Shown: piece after piece, positions 52,516 through 61,138 of the stretch
Numbering within the stretch: position 1 is the stretch's first letter
How the letters are laid out: every line of letters starts with the position of its first letter
NCBI RefSeq assembly: GCF_042648365.1
Contig: NZ_JBHRXI010000016.1
Location: forward strand, 124,001-188,000
Source of the DNA: Lutimaribacter_A marinistellae
GTDB lineage: Bacteria; Pseudomonadota; Alphaproteobacteria; Rhodobacterales; Rhodobacteraceae
Reading direction: 5' to 3'
Length of the DNA: 64,000 nucleotides
Notes under the pieces: generated by a model
The model's input: only the letters and a program-made list of their open reading frames with translations
Databases searched by the model: none
Told to the model about the DNA's origin: nothing
Position numbers and translations under genes: made by a program

Positions 52516-53906
52516 CCCACCACCTCGCCCGCCTTTCGCTCACCCGCCTTTCGTTCGCTCAGCTCGACAACATTGCCACCAGCCAGCCCGTCCAGGTGGT
52601 CGGCCCATTTCTGAATCCACTCGCGCGCCGGGCCGTTGAGCGAGGCAGCCGTGTAAATCGCGTCAATCGGGTTGCTCGGGCGATGGTTGCTCACCCGGTT
52701 GCGCAGGTCCTCGTTACACCCCTGCTCGGCAAGCCAGGTCAGGCACGCCTTGCGGATGATATGCGTCGTGAACTCGGGGTTGATCCCGTGCTCCTCGCGG
52801 GCGTTGATAAGCGCCTCCTGCACACGGGCCGTGGAAACAGGCTTTTTGCGGTCGCGCAGTTGGGGGAAAACGAGCGGGCTGGGGTTGTCCTTCTGCGCCT
52901 CTTCGGCAGCCCGCAGCAGTGCCACGGCCTGCGTTGGCAGCATCACCAAGTGCGCGTCGCCGTTCTTGGTCTTGGCAGCGGGCTGGAGCCAGGTTTGCGC
53001 ATCCAGGTCAATCTCGGACCACTCTGCCCCCATGACCTCGCCAATTCGCGCGCAGGTCAGCAGCTGGAGCTGCATCGCGTCGCCATGCTTGATGTGCGGC
53101 AAGGCACGAGCGTAGGCTCGCAGGTCAGACAGCCCGGGGTGGTATTTCTTCGGGCGCGACTTCGGAACAACGACCTAGACTGCTGGGTTTGGCGTGTCCC
53201 GAGGTATCCAGGGCGTGTCCGGTGCCTTATCAGCCCGGTGTGCAGCCGTCCTGGCCGCAGGCAGCGGAGTCTGACCGAGCGCAACCCGGAACATGGTGCG
53301 CACAGTGCTGCGCAGAATCTCGGCCTGCCGCGCGTTCCCGGCTGCAACCTGCGCACTCACCAGCGCCTGCACATCCTCCACGCTCACATCGACAACGGCC
53401 TTGTCGCCCAGGGCCGACACCACAGCCCGCTCCAGCAGGAGCTGGTCCTTGCGTGCCGACGATTTCTTGCGGGCCGCGTAATAGTGGATGAACCGCTCGC
53501 ACAGCTCCCTGACCGTCAGCTGGTCGGGTGAGTTGCCAGGCACCTCGCCCTTGAGCCGGGCTGCCCGCAGCGGAGCCCATGCCAGCCGGGCTTCTTCAAC
53601 CGACATTTCGGGGTAGTCCCCCAGGTGGTGCTCGGTCTGTTTCGTGGAACCGGGCGGCGTGAACCTGTAGAACCACATCCGGCGGGTCTTGGTTGCGCGC
53701 ATCAGCAGCCCCGGGCGGTCAGGGTCCAGGATGCGGTCGCCGGGCTTGGCGTTGCGGTAGTTGAGGTCGGTCAGCCCGCCCCTGCGGCTGCGGCTGGCTA
53801 TCTCGAGAGCGTTTTGGATGGCGGACCGGAGTTCGCCGCGAACCGGCAATGCTGCAGCAGTTTCCAAGAGTTGTCTCGCCTGCTCACGAGGTGGTAGATT
53901 GTCCAT
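52512..53906 (-). pseudogene. int: Tyrosine integrase interrupted by an in-frame amber codon
   Basis: From ATG 53906 (MDNLPPREQARQLLETAAAL) the frame encodes a DUF4102-type arm-binding region (DLNYRNAKPGDRILDPDRPG) and a core-binding domain. It meets TAG at 53175-53177 and continues in the same frame through the catalytic domain: TCARIGEVMGAEWSEID (Arg I), THIIRKACLTWLAEQG (HxxR), VSNHRP (His) and AIYTAA (Tyr nucleophile). All catalytic residues lie after the stop, so without suppression or restart the enzyme is dead. It sits 293 bp inside attR, the normal position for an island integrase. Confidence 0.88.
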
Positions 53907-53946
53907 AAAACAGTTGCCCCCTTTCGGGCGTCTGGAGTGATGACAG

Positions 53947-53978
53947 CCCCCGGTGCTTGGTCGTGCCGGGGGTCTTTT
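53947..53978 (+). terminator. hairpin upstream of int
   Basis: CCCCCGG (53947) pairs with CCGGGGG (53966), followed by TCTTTT. The T run is on the plus strand, so it would stop transcripts running rightwards towards attR. Confidence 0.5.
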
Positions 53979-54011
53979 CGTGCCCCGAGCTGGTAGGCCG
54001 CAATCCGATTT

Positions 54012-54033
54012 CATCACGATTGCATCACGATTG
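54012..54033 (+). promoter_or_regulatory. Putative integrase arm-type sites near attR
   Basis: Two exact tandem copies of CATCACGATTG, spaced 11 bp. They match the CATCAC pair found inside the left island end at 28522-28541 and TCACGATTGC at 28581. Inferred integrase arm-binding sites. Confidence 0.5.
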
Positions 54034-54198
54034 TCTAGTGAAACTCACAAAAAAGGCACGAAAAGCGGCGAAGAGAAAGCAACCCACCACACAGCGTGTG
54101 TGGGTGGCGTATCCCCAACGAAATAGTGTTTGTTGGCCTTGTTTTACTGGTGGTTCAGCCCTTCCTCAGGCTGTCAAGCAGGGCAAAATGAACAACGA

Positions 54199-54217
54199 AA
54201 GAGGGCGCTGTCATGGC
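54199..54217 (+). repeat. attR core, right copy of 19-bp direct repeat
   Basis: Identical to 28465-28483. Here the core continues into GCCCTCTT, which completes a perfect inverted repeat (see the terminator entry), so the host side of the attachment site is on the right. Confidence 0.78.
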
Positions 54218-54225
54218 GCCCTCTT
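54199..54225 (-). terminator. 10-bp hairpin overlapping attR
   Basis: AAGAGGGCGC and GCGCCCTCTT pair perfectly around a 7-nt loop. On the minus strand it lies 27 bp after the DUF6778 gene stop and is followed by TCGTTGTTCATTTT, so it works as its terminator. Before island insertion the loop would have held the rlmI start codon. Confidence 0.6.
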
Positions 54226-54252
54226 ACAAAGATCGGATTGTCTGGGAAAGAC

Positions 54253-55029
54253 CTACATCCGGTTCATCAACTGGATCACACCGAGGCTGGCGTTCCGGTA
54301 GCCGTCCGGGCTGGAGAGTTCCTGCCGGATGACCTCGGCCAAGTGGTTGGTGATTCGCACCTTCTGTGTCAGCCCGCGAGCCTCGGCCTGCAGCGCCTGC
54401 TTGCCGCCAAAGGCATCGAGGTCGGCCTTGACCGTCTTGGCGGGCATCAGCAACTCGCCCGTGGCAGCATCCTTGAGCGCCATCTGGAAGGTGATCGCGT
54501 GCACGCCGCCGGTCGTGTAACGGGCCTTCTCCGTCAGTGCGTGGAATTTCTCGACCTGAATATGCAGATCGGCCTTGATCGGACCGTTGAGCGGAGTAAC
54601 CCCGCGCGCCATTGCATCCTGAACGATCTTTTGCACCTGCGCGTGGCGATCGCCGATCGGATCCTCACGCCAGACGATATCGCCGCGCGGGATGTAAGAA
54701 TTCGCCTCGGACACTTTCAGCGAACGCGGAACACTGACTGTGACGGAATTGATGCTGACAGGTGCCGTTACGGCTGTCGGGAGAGATACCGAAGACGTCG
54801 TCTCGGACTCGAGCCGGCTGACAGACGGGCCGGGGATAGCCACTTGCCCCACCGCAGCCTCTTGATAGGTTCCGCGCGGCTGGTCGAGCAGCGCGTAGCC
54901 TGCCGGTGCGGACACGGCACCGTCTGGCAGCGCTTCATAGGGCATGTTACGTGTCGGCACATCGACCGAAGAACATGCCGAAACGGTAGCGGCGAGCCCC
55001 ATCGCCATGACGATTCGCACCATTTTCAT
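54253..55029 (-). CDS. DUF6778 lipoprotein
   Basis: 258 aa from ATG 55029, with GGAGAG upstream; MKMVRIVMAMGLAATVSACS is a lipoprotein signal with lipobox VSAC. SINSVTVSVPRSLKVSEANS and YIPRGDIVWREDPIGDRHAQ are typical of the Rhodobacterales DUF6778 family, followed by a region on bacterial-surface or lipid-binding-like strands (ITFQMALKDAATGELLMPAK). Function unknown. Before the island inserted it probably lay directly upstream of rlmI. Confidence 0.8.
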   Translation of the reverse strand: MKMVRIVMAMGLAATVSACSSVDVPTRNMPYEALPDGAVSAPAGYALLDQPRGTYQEAAVGQVAIPGPSVSRLESETTSSVSLPTAVTAPVSINSVTVSVPRSLKVSEANSYIPRGDIVWREDPIGDRHAQVQKIVQDAMARGVTPLNGPIKADLHIQVEKFHALTEKARYTTGGVHAITFQMALKDAATGELLMPAKTVKADLDAFGGKQALQAEARGLTQKVRITNHLAEVIRQELSSPDGYRNASLGVIQLMNRM

Positions 55030-55167
55030 CGTTTCTCTCCTCGAACTGGGTTGAAACCACCCGAATTTCTCTTCTTGAGGATGAGTTTTGTCCCCCAAAT
55101 GAGGCAACTTTTGGACAAATTAGGTGCCTTTTCAGGATCGTTTCGGGTTTGGAAACGACAAAGAGGC

Positions 55168-55443
55168 TCAGTTGCGGGTCCGCGAACGCCAGCCCCCCCG
55201 ACGCCGCGGCGTTCCGGCACTGACCAGCCCCTGACGCAAAACCTCGGTCATCGGGTGATCTGGACAGTCAATGCGGTAACGCTCGTGCAACTGCGCCAGT
55301 GCGCGCGGCTGATCCTGCGAGACCGGCAGGCTCAAGGCCCAGTCAAGGAAAATAGAACGGCACTCGCCGTCGGTGATGCCTTCGATCTTGTAGGCTTCCT
55401 GAATCAGACCTTTCGGGTCGAGCGGATCATTCGATCTGGCCAT
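55168..55443 (-). CDS. Conserved hypothetical protein
   Basis: 91 aa. Starts MARSNDPLDPKGLIQEAYKI, with conserved-looking GITDGECRSIFLDWALSLPV and HERYRIDCPDHPMTEVLRQG, ending in a basic PRRRGGWRSRTRN tail. The start overlaps the glnE stop by 17 bp, so translation is coupled. Small proteins of this type accompany glnE in Rhodobacterales; function unknown. Confidence 0.75.
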   Translation of the reverse strand: MARSNDPLDPKGLIQEAYKIEGITDGECRSIFLDWALSLPVSQDQPRALAQLHERYRIDCPDHPMTEVLRQGLVSAGTPRRRGGWRSRTRN

Positions 55444-58225
55444 TTTCTGCCTCTGCCAACGCCGCCGCGATTACGGCCGCCGCACGTGCGTAGTGTTCCT
55501 CCAGCGCGGCCTCGAGCGCCTGAACCTCTGCGAAACCGGTCGTACGGCACAGGAAGTTCGCCCCGCCCTCGCCGATCTTGTCCGCTTCGATCACCTTGCC
55601 CGACAGCAACCGTGCCGCCGTCTGTACATCCCAAAATAGCGTGTAGGCTTCATCGAGGACCGTCCTGTCTGCGTCATCAAGCCAGCCCGCAGCGACCGCC
55701 CCCTCGAGCCCGGAGGCGACGTCGCGCTCCGCTTGGCCCGAAAGCAGTGCGCCAGCTTGGGCCACGAGTTCGATGTCGAGCATGCGCCCCGGCCCGGTCT
55801 TTGCGTCCCACACACCTGCCGGCGTCTTGGCCGCCGCAATGCGCGCCCGCATTTCGGCAACCTCGTGCAACACCCGCTGGCGGTCCGCGGTCTTGGCAAT
55901 CAGGTCGGCGCGGAAGGTCTCGATATCATGGGCCAGCGAAGGCTCCCCCGCGACGACACGAGCGCGCGTCAGGGCAAGATGCTCCCACGTCCACGCCTCG
56001 TTCACCTGATAATTGGTGAAGCTCGCCCAGCTTGTTGCAACCGGTCCCTGGTTTCCCGAGGGACGCAGACGCATGTCCACTTCATAAAGCCTTCCCTCGG
56101 CCATCGGCGCGGTGAGCGCGGTAATCAAGGCCTGGGTGAACCTTGCATAATAGGTTCTCGGGGCCAAAGGCCTTGGTCCGTCGGACATATCTGCGTCGCC
56201 CGGATCGTAGATGACGATCAGGTCGAGATCGGACTGCGCATTGATGCGCGCCGCGCCAAGAGATCCCATACCCAGGACAGCCGCGCCCCTGCCCGGCGGC
56301 GCCCCGTGCTTTAGTGCAAATTGCGCTTCGACCTTGGGCAAGACAGCGGCGATGACCGCGCCGGCCAGATCGGCATACTGCTTTCCTGCTGTCGCCCCGT
56401 CTATCAGGCCGCGCAGATGGTGTACGCCCACGCGAAAATGCCATTCCTTTGTCCAGCGCCGCGCGGCGTCCAGCTGGTTTTCGTAATCCCGCTCGGCGTT
56501 CAGCAACGCGTCCAGTTCGGTTCTGAGAGCCTCACCACCGGGCCATTCTGCAAAGAACGACCCGCCGATCACCGCGTCGAATACGGCCGAGTTCCGGCTG
56601 AGATGACTGGCAAGCGCGTGGCTGGTTCCGACGATGTCGATAAGCAAGTCGATGAGCTGAGGATTCGCCTCGAAAAGCGAAAACAACTGCACACCGGCGG
56701 GCAGACCGCGCAAGAACCCGTCGAGCGCCAGCAATGCCTCTTCGGGTTTGGCGGTACGCGCAAGGCGGGACAACAACTCGGGTCGGAGCCGTTCGAAAAT
56801 GCCCGCACCGCGCACCGAGCGCAGCGCCGGATAGGTAGGCCAACGTGCAAGGATCGAGGCGTCGAATTCCACTTCGACCTGTTCAGGTTTAGGCACGGCG
56901 CCTGCATCGGGCGCAAAGAAACCTTCGGTCAGCTCGTGCACTTCGGTCAGACGCCGTGCAAGGTCTTTCTCCAAGGTCTCGCGATCGACCCCCATAAGGC
57001 AGGCGACGCGCTCGATGCCATCGGGCGTCTGCGGGACACGATGTGTCTGCGCGTCATGGACCATCTGGATCCTGTGTTCGACCTCTCGATGCGCGCGGTA
57101 GTGATCTGTCAGCTTTTCGGCCACGTCCCGCGGCACCCAATCCTTCTCGGCCAGCGCAACCAAACCCTCGACGGTACCGCGCAGCCTTAGATCACGATCA
57201 CGACCGCCCGCGATCAGTTGCCGTGTCTGGGTAAAGAACTCGATTTCGCGGATACCGCCGCGGCCAAGCTTCATGTCGTGGCCGGGGATCTTCAGCGCGC
57301 CGCCGGTTCCCTTGCTCTCTCTGATGCGCAACCGCATGTCGTGGGCGTCCTGAATGGCTGCAAAGTCCAGGTGCCGCCGCCAGACGAACGGTCGAAGCGC
57401 ATCGAGAAAGCGTTGACCCGCTGCGATATCGCCGGCGCAGGGCCGCGCCTTGATATAGGCTGCGCGCTCCCACGTGCGGCCGAGGCTTTCGTAATAGGTT
57501 TCGGCCGCAGCCATCGACATGCAGACCGGCGTAACCGCAGGATCGGGACGCAAGCGCATATCGGTGCGAAAGACGTAGCCGTCACCGGTCTTGTCACTCA
57601 GTGTCGTACAGAAGTTCCGCGTGGCGCGCACCATCGCTTGCCGCGCGTCATGAAAATCGTCGGGGTCGTAACGGCTTTCGTCGAAAAGTACGATGAGGTC
57701 GATGTCCGAGCTGTAGTTTAGCTCATGCGCGCCCATCTTGCCCATTGCCAAGACGAACAGGCCTGCTGCGGTCTCGACGTCTTCCTCGGTCATGCCTGGA
57801 AGCTTGCCGCGCCGGATCAGTAAGGCAATCTCTGCCTTGGCGGCCATGTCTACGGCCAGCCCTGCAAAATCCGTCAAGAGCCCCGTGACCCGTTCCAACG
57901 GCCACGCGCCGGACAAATCGGCAAGAGCGGTCAAAAGCGCAAGACGTCGCTTTGCCTCACGCAAGGCGGATTTCAGCTGGTCAGGAGACGTTGCGCGCAA
58001 TTCGCTCCAGATCCCGGCAACGGCCGCGTCGGGATCATCGAGAGCGGCGGCAAGCCAGCCGGCTTCGCGGTCCACAAGGCTTTTCAGGTAAGGACTCGAC
58101 CCCGCCGCTCCTTCGATCAAGTCAGCTTGGTCCGGCTTGAGGTCCGGGACCGCCGCGATGGCTTCCTTTCCCAAGGCAGGATCGAAGGGGCGTGGAGTGC
58201 GGCGGATTTCTAGACGCTTCGACAT
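55427..58225 (-). CDS. glnE: Bifunctional glutamine synthetase adenylyltransferase/deadenylase
   Basis: 932 aa from ATG 58225 (MSKRLEIRRTPRPFDPALGK). Two nucleotidyltransferase domains are present: MGKMGAHELNYSSDIDLIVL in the N-terminal deadenylylating half and MGSLGAARINAQSDLDLIVI in the C-terminal adenylylating half, each followed by GlnD/PII-type helical regions. It modifies glutamine synthetase according to nitrogen status through PII. Full length for the family. Confidence 0.95.
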   Translation of the reverse strand: MSKRLEIRRTPRPFDPALGKEAIAAVPDLKPDQADLIEGAAGSSPYLKSLVDREAGWLAAALDDPDAAVAGIWSELRATSPDQLKSALREAKRRLALLTALADLSGAWPLERVTGLLTDFAGLAVDMAAKAEIALLIRRGKLPGMTEEDVETAAGLFVLAMGKMGAHELNYSSDIDLIVLFDESRYDPDDFHDARQAMVRATRNFCTTLSDKTGDGYVFRTDMRLRPDPAVTPVCMSMAAAETYYESLGRTWERAAYIKARPCAGDIAAGQRFLDALRPFVWRRHLDFAAIQDAHDMRLRIRESKGTGGALKIPGHDMKLGRGGIREIEFFTQTRQLIAGGRDRDLRLRGTVEGLVALAEKDWVPRDVAEKLTDHYRAHREVEHRIQMVHDAQTHRVPQTPDGIERVACLMGVDRETLEKDLARRLTEVHELTEGFFAPDAGAVPKPEQVEVEFDASILARWPTYPALRSVRGAGIFERLRPELLSRLARTAKPEEALLALDGFLRGLPAGVQLFSLFEANPQLIDLLIDIVGTSHALASHLSRNSAVFDAVIGGSFFAEWPGGEALRTELDALLNAERDYENQLDAARRWTKEWHFRVGVHHLRGLIDGATAGKQYADLAGAVIAAVLPKVEAQFALKHGAPPGRGAAVLGMGSLGAARINAQSDLDLIVIYDPGDADMSDGPRPLAPRTYYARFTQALITALTAPMAEGRLYEVDMRLRPSGNQGPVATSWASFTNYQVNEAWTWEHLALTRARVVAGEPSLAHDIETFRADLIAKTADRQRVLHEVAEMRARIAAAKTPAGVWDAKTGPGRMLDIELVAQAGALLSGQAERDVASGLEGAVAAGWLDDADRTVLDEAYTLFWDVQTAARLLSGKVIEADKIGEGGANFLCRTTGFAEVQALEAALEEHYARAAAVIAAALAEAENGQIE

Positions 58226-58334
58226 GGACAATAGGTGCCCCTCCCCGCTTCCCAAGGTCAATACAACAAAGCGCTCGTCGCGTTGCTCTTTTCCGTCGCG
58301 CGACCTAGGTTCCGGTACAAATCAGGAGGGAGAG

Positions 58335-58814
58335 ATGAGCAAGAGCCTGAAACGCGTACGCGCTGCATTGGAAGACGCCGGTCTTTCCATCGAGGTTCGT
58401 CAGACGGACAATGCCCGCACGGCCGAAGACGCAGCCCGTGCTGTCGGGTGCGATGTGAACCAGATTGCTAAATCGATCATCTTCTGGGGTGAGCGCAGTG
58501 ATGCGCCGGTTCTGTTTCTGACCGCAGGCGGCAACCAGGTAGACACTGGTCGTGCTGCCGAAATCGCAGACGAGAAATTGAGCCGCGCCAAGGCGGATCG
58601 GGTGCGTACGACGACCGGCTTTGCGATTGGCGGCGTGGCGCCGATTGGACATCTGACGCCAATACGCGCGTTTTTCGACCCGAAATTGCTTGAGTTCGAA
58701 GAGGTATGGGCCGCCGCGGGAACACCGCAGCACGTTTTCGCGATTTCTCCCAAGTCACTGGTTGAGTTGGCCGGAGCTCGCGTTGCACCGTTTACTGGCG
58801 ATCCATCAGAATAA
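58335..58814 (+). CDS. YbaK/EbsC-family aminoacyl-tRNA deacylase
   Basis: 159 aa from ATG 58335, with AGGAGGGAGAG upstream. ARTAEDAARAVGCDVNQIAK, SIIFWGERSDAPVLFLTAG and GFAIGGVAPIGHLTP are the YbaK/ProX editing-domain hallmarks; the conserved Lys is in IAKSIIF. Such proteins hydrolyse mischarged Cys-tRNA-Pro or Ala-tRNA-Pro. Divergent from glnE. Confidence 0.9.
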   Translation: MSKSLKRVRAALEDAGLSIEVRQTDNARTAEDAARAVGCDVNQIAKSIIFWGERSDAPVLFLTAGGNQVDTGRAAEIADEKLSRAKADRVRTTTGFAIGGVAPIGHLTPIRAFFDPKLLEFEEVWAAAGTPQHVFAISPKSLVELAGARVAPFTGDPSE

Positions 58815-58898
58815 CAGGCGCAGCAGCGCGGCGATGATCTGCCACCATAATAGTGCGCCGATCAGCACGCTTGGCAGTAACCACCATCCTGACGTCAT
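58806..58898 (-). CDS. Putative single-helix membrane microprotein
   Basis: 30 aa from ATG 58898 (MTSGWWLLPSVLIGALLWW), preceded by AAGGTG. Almost the whole chain is one membrane helix ending in LLRLLF. An ATG at 58913 with AGGAGG directly before it would add five basic residues. Its stop overlaps the convergent YbaK gene by 9 bp. No family recognised; kept because of the tryptophan-rich membrane pattern and ribosome-binding sites. Confidence 0.38.
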   Translation of the reverse strand: MTSGWWLLPSVLIGALLWWQIIAALLRLLF

Positions 58899-59088
58899 TC
58901 GCACCTTGCGCATCCTCCTACTCGCACCAGGCCACATGCGATTATTCGCGCCCGTATGCATGATAACCCGGTTCAAGGGAAATTGTTCATCAGAATGGGT
59001 CATAAGCTTTAACTAGGACTGAATCACACACGAAACAACCTTAAGGTGTTTTGTGAGCGAATTTTCTCTCATTCATTGATTCCGCCAA

Positions 59089-59167
59089 GATGTAAATCTT
59101 TTTCACATCCCCCTTGCAGCACCGAACCGACCACCCCATTTGACATAATGTGAAAGCGATTTACATC
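59089..59167. promoter_or_regulatory. Inverted-repeat operator and promoter for the DUF2852 gene
   Basis: A 20-bp arm starting GATGTAAATC and ending CACAT (59089-59108) is mirrored by ATGTG...GATTTACATC (59148-59167); 18 of 20 positions pair. A TTGACA -35 box (59140-59145) adjoins the right arm. The layout suggests two operator sites for a dimeric regulator. Confidence 0.5.
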
Positions 59168-59187
59168 CCTGAACCGGAGAGACTCAA

Positions 59188-59607
59188 ATGACGACAGTGA
59201 CGCATACCGTTGCCACCCCCTCCAACCCGGGCTGGCTGCACCGCGCCGAAAGCTGGCTGGATGACAAGGGCAAGGGCGCCTGGATTGCAGCAATGGTCCT
59301 CGGCTTCGTCTTCTTCTGGCCCGTCGGGCTGGCATTTCTCGCCTACATGATCTGGAGCAAACGCATGTTTTCGTCCTGCAAAAGCCGTAAAACCTGGAAC
59401 CGGACCGGAATGAGCGCGATGCGCACCACCGGCAACAGCGCCTTCGACGCCTACAAGGCCGACACGCTTGCTCGCCTTGAGCGCGAACAGATCGAGTTCG
59501 AGGAATTCCTGAAGCGCCTGCGCGACGCCAAGGACAAGGCCGAGTTCGACCAGTTCATGGACGAACGCACCAAGACCGACCGAGACGGCGATGACAATGC
59601 AGCCTGA
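59188..59607 (+). CDS. DUF2852 membrane protein
   Basis: 139 aa. One membrane segment (GAWIAAMVLGFVFFWPVGLA, about residues 30-49) precedes a cytoplasmic helical region (NSAFDAYKADTLARLEREQI, EFEEFLKRLRDAKDKAEFDQ). This is the alphaproteobacterial DUF2852 family, function unknown. GGAGAG lies 7 bp before the ATG, and a long inverted repeat lies in the promoter. The end overlaps the RDD gene start by 17 bp. Confidence 0.88.
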   Translation: MTTVTHTVATPSNPGWLHRAESWLDDKGKGAWIAAMVLGFVFFWPVGLAFLAYMIWSKRMFSSCKSRKTWNRTGMSAMRTTGNSAFDAYKADTLARLEREQIEFEEFLKRLRDAKDKAEFDQFMDERTKTDRDGDDNAA

Positions 59608-60103
59608 CCTTTCCCAGCGGTCCCCCTATGCGGGGGCCGCACCCTACCCCGCCGGAGGCGACGCGATGGCACACCTGCCGGACCCTGCCCACCAGCCCGA
59701 ATTCTATGCGACGGTTCCAACCAAACGATTCTTTGCGTGGATATTCGACACGGTGGTCATCCTGTTGCTCAGCCTGATTGCCGTCGTTCTGACCGCATTT
59801 GTTGGCGCATTCGTGTGGCCCGTTCTCTATCTCGTGGTCGGCTTCATCTACAGGACCGCAACCATCGCGAATGGATCGGCCACATGGGGAATGCGTTTCG
59901 TCGGGCTGGAACTGCGAAATGCCTGGGGCCAGCGGATGGATGCTGGCCAAGCCATCGCACACACTGCCGGTTACACGATCAGTATGGCGATTCCCGTCCT
60001 GCAGGTGATCTCGGTCATCATGATGCTGACCTCATCCCGCGCCCAAGGTTTGACCGATGCCGTGCTGGGAACCGTGGCCCTTAACCGTCGCGCCGGTCGC
60101 TGA
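59591..60103 (+). CDS. RDD-family membrane protein
   Basis: 170 aa. The RDD fold is seen as TKRFFAWIFDTVVILLLSLI, AVVLTAFVGAFVWPVLYLVV and GSATWGMRFVGLELRNAWGQ, with about three membrane helices. The name-giving Arg-Asp pair is present as RFFAWIFD. Function of the family is poorly known; some members are linked to ion exchange. ATG 59597 is an alternative start. Coupled to the DUF2852 gene. Confidence 0.85.
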   Translation: MTMQPDLSQRSPYAGAAPYPAGGDAMAHLPDPAHQPEFYATVPTKRFFAWIFDTVVILLLSLIAVVLTAFVGAFVWPVLYLVVGFIYRTATIANGSATWGMRFVGLELRNAWGQRMDAGQAIAHTAGYTISMAIPVLQVISVIMMLTSSRAQGLTDAVLGTVALNRRAGR

Positions 60104-60195
60104 CACCAAAGACAGCGGCGAATAACGCCGCGTCACTTCGGGCCGCTTGGCCCCTTGGCGGGTCCCCGACGCGTTGTTATCCTCGACGGAGATCA

Positions 60196-61047
60196 ATGAC
60201 GGGACCCCCAATGCGCCACACGCTGCCAATAGCGCCGCAATTCTACGTGACGGCCCCCCAACCCTGCCCCTACCTCGAAGACCGGATGGAGCGAAAGCTG
60301 TTCACCGCGCTTCAAGGTGAAGGGGCGGACCGCCTGAACGACGCGCTGTCGCGGCAGGGCTTTCGCCGGTCGCAGAACGTACTGTACCGCCCGTCCTGCG
60401 CAGATTGCGCTGCTTGCCTTTCAGCCCGCGTAAACGTCTCTTCCTTTCGCCCCAACAAGAGCCAACGCAAGACCTTGCGCCGCAACTCCGGTTTGGAACG
60501 TCGGGCAACCTCTCCATGGGCTACGGACGAGCAGTATGAGCTGTTCCGCCGCTACCTCGATGAACGCCACGCGGATGGTGGCATGGCGGACATGGACGTT
60601 TTCGAATTCGCCGCCATGATTGAAGAGACCCCGATCCGCAGTCGTGTCATCGAATACATCGACGGCAACAGCGGCGCGTTGACCGCGGTCAGCCTCACCG
60701 ACGTCCTCGAAGACGGTCTGAGCATGGTGTACTCTTTCTACTCGCCTGACAGGCAGCAGGATTCACTGGGAACATACATGATCCTTGATCATGTCGAGAT
60801 CGCCCGCGAGGCCGGCCTCCCCTACGTTTACCTGGGCTACTGGGTCCCCGGCAGTTCCAAGATGGGGTACAAGGCACGGTTCTCGGGTCTTGAGATCTAC
60901 TACAAGGGCGCGTGGCGGTCCGTGCACAACCCGGAGGCCTATACCGACGTTGCCCGCCACCCGCTCTCGACAGATCCGATCGCCGAGCAAGTCGCAAATA
61001 TCAGCCTGCCCGACCGTAGACCGACACGCGGTCAGAGTGGAGTTTGA
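60196..61047 (+). CDS. bpt: Aspartate/glutamate leucyl-tRNA-protein transferase
   Basis: 283 aa from ATG 60196, with GGAG 5 bp upstream; MRHTLPIAPQFYVTAP at 60211 is a common annotated start. SCADCAACLSARVNVSSFRP and YVYLGYWVPGSSKMGYKARF are the arginyltransferase/Bpt signature. It adds Leu to proteins with N-terminal Asp or Glu, marking them for ClpAP through ClpS. A strong terminator follows. Confidence 0.93.
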   Translation: MTGPPMRHTLPIAPQFYVTAPQPCPYLEDRMERKLFTALQGEGADRLNDALSRQGFRRSQNVLYRPSCADCAACLSARVNVSSFRPNKSQRKTLRRNSGLERRATSPWATDEQYELFRRYLDERHADGGMADMDVFEFAAMIEETPIRSRVIEYIDGNSGALTAVSLTDVLEDGLSMVYSFYSPDRQQDSLGTYMILDHVEIAREAGLPYVYLGYWVPGSSKMGYKARFSGLEIYYKGAWRSVHNPEAYTDVARHPLSTDPIAEQVANISLPDRRPTRGQSGV

Positions 61048-61090
61048 CGGACCATGATCGCGACGGTGTCGCGGACATGGCGGATAATGC

Positions 61091-61115
61091 AAAGGGGGCC
61101 GCAAGGCCCCCTTTT
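61091..61115. terminator. Rho-independent terminator between bpt and the TRAP operon
   Basis: AAAGGGGGCC pairs with GGCCCCCTTT around a GCAA tetraloop, with TTTT on the plus strand and a matching A run on the other side. It serves both convergent transcripts. Confidence 0.9.
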
Positions 61116-61138
61116 CGGTTCCGTATCCTGATTTGAGG

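Larger units (their letters stand above)
28465..54217. mobile_element. Integrated genomic island, phage-satellite-like, about 25.7 kb
   Basis: Perfect 19-bp direct repeats bound the segment. A tyrosine integrase gene lies inside the right end, followed inward by excisionase-type HTH proteins and a prim-pol/helicase, the module order seen in P4/PICI-type satellites. Paired CATCAC motifs spaced 11 bp lie inside both ends. The content differs from the flanks: IS and plasmid debris, toxin-antitoxin, DNA-modification genes and hypothetical secreted proteins, with several A+T-richer stretches. No structural phage operon or conjugation genes are seen. Confidence 0.8.
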
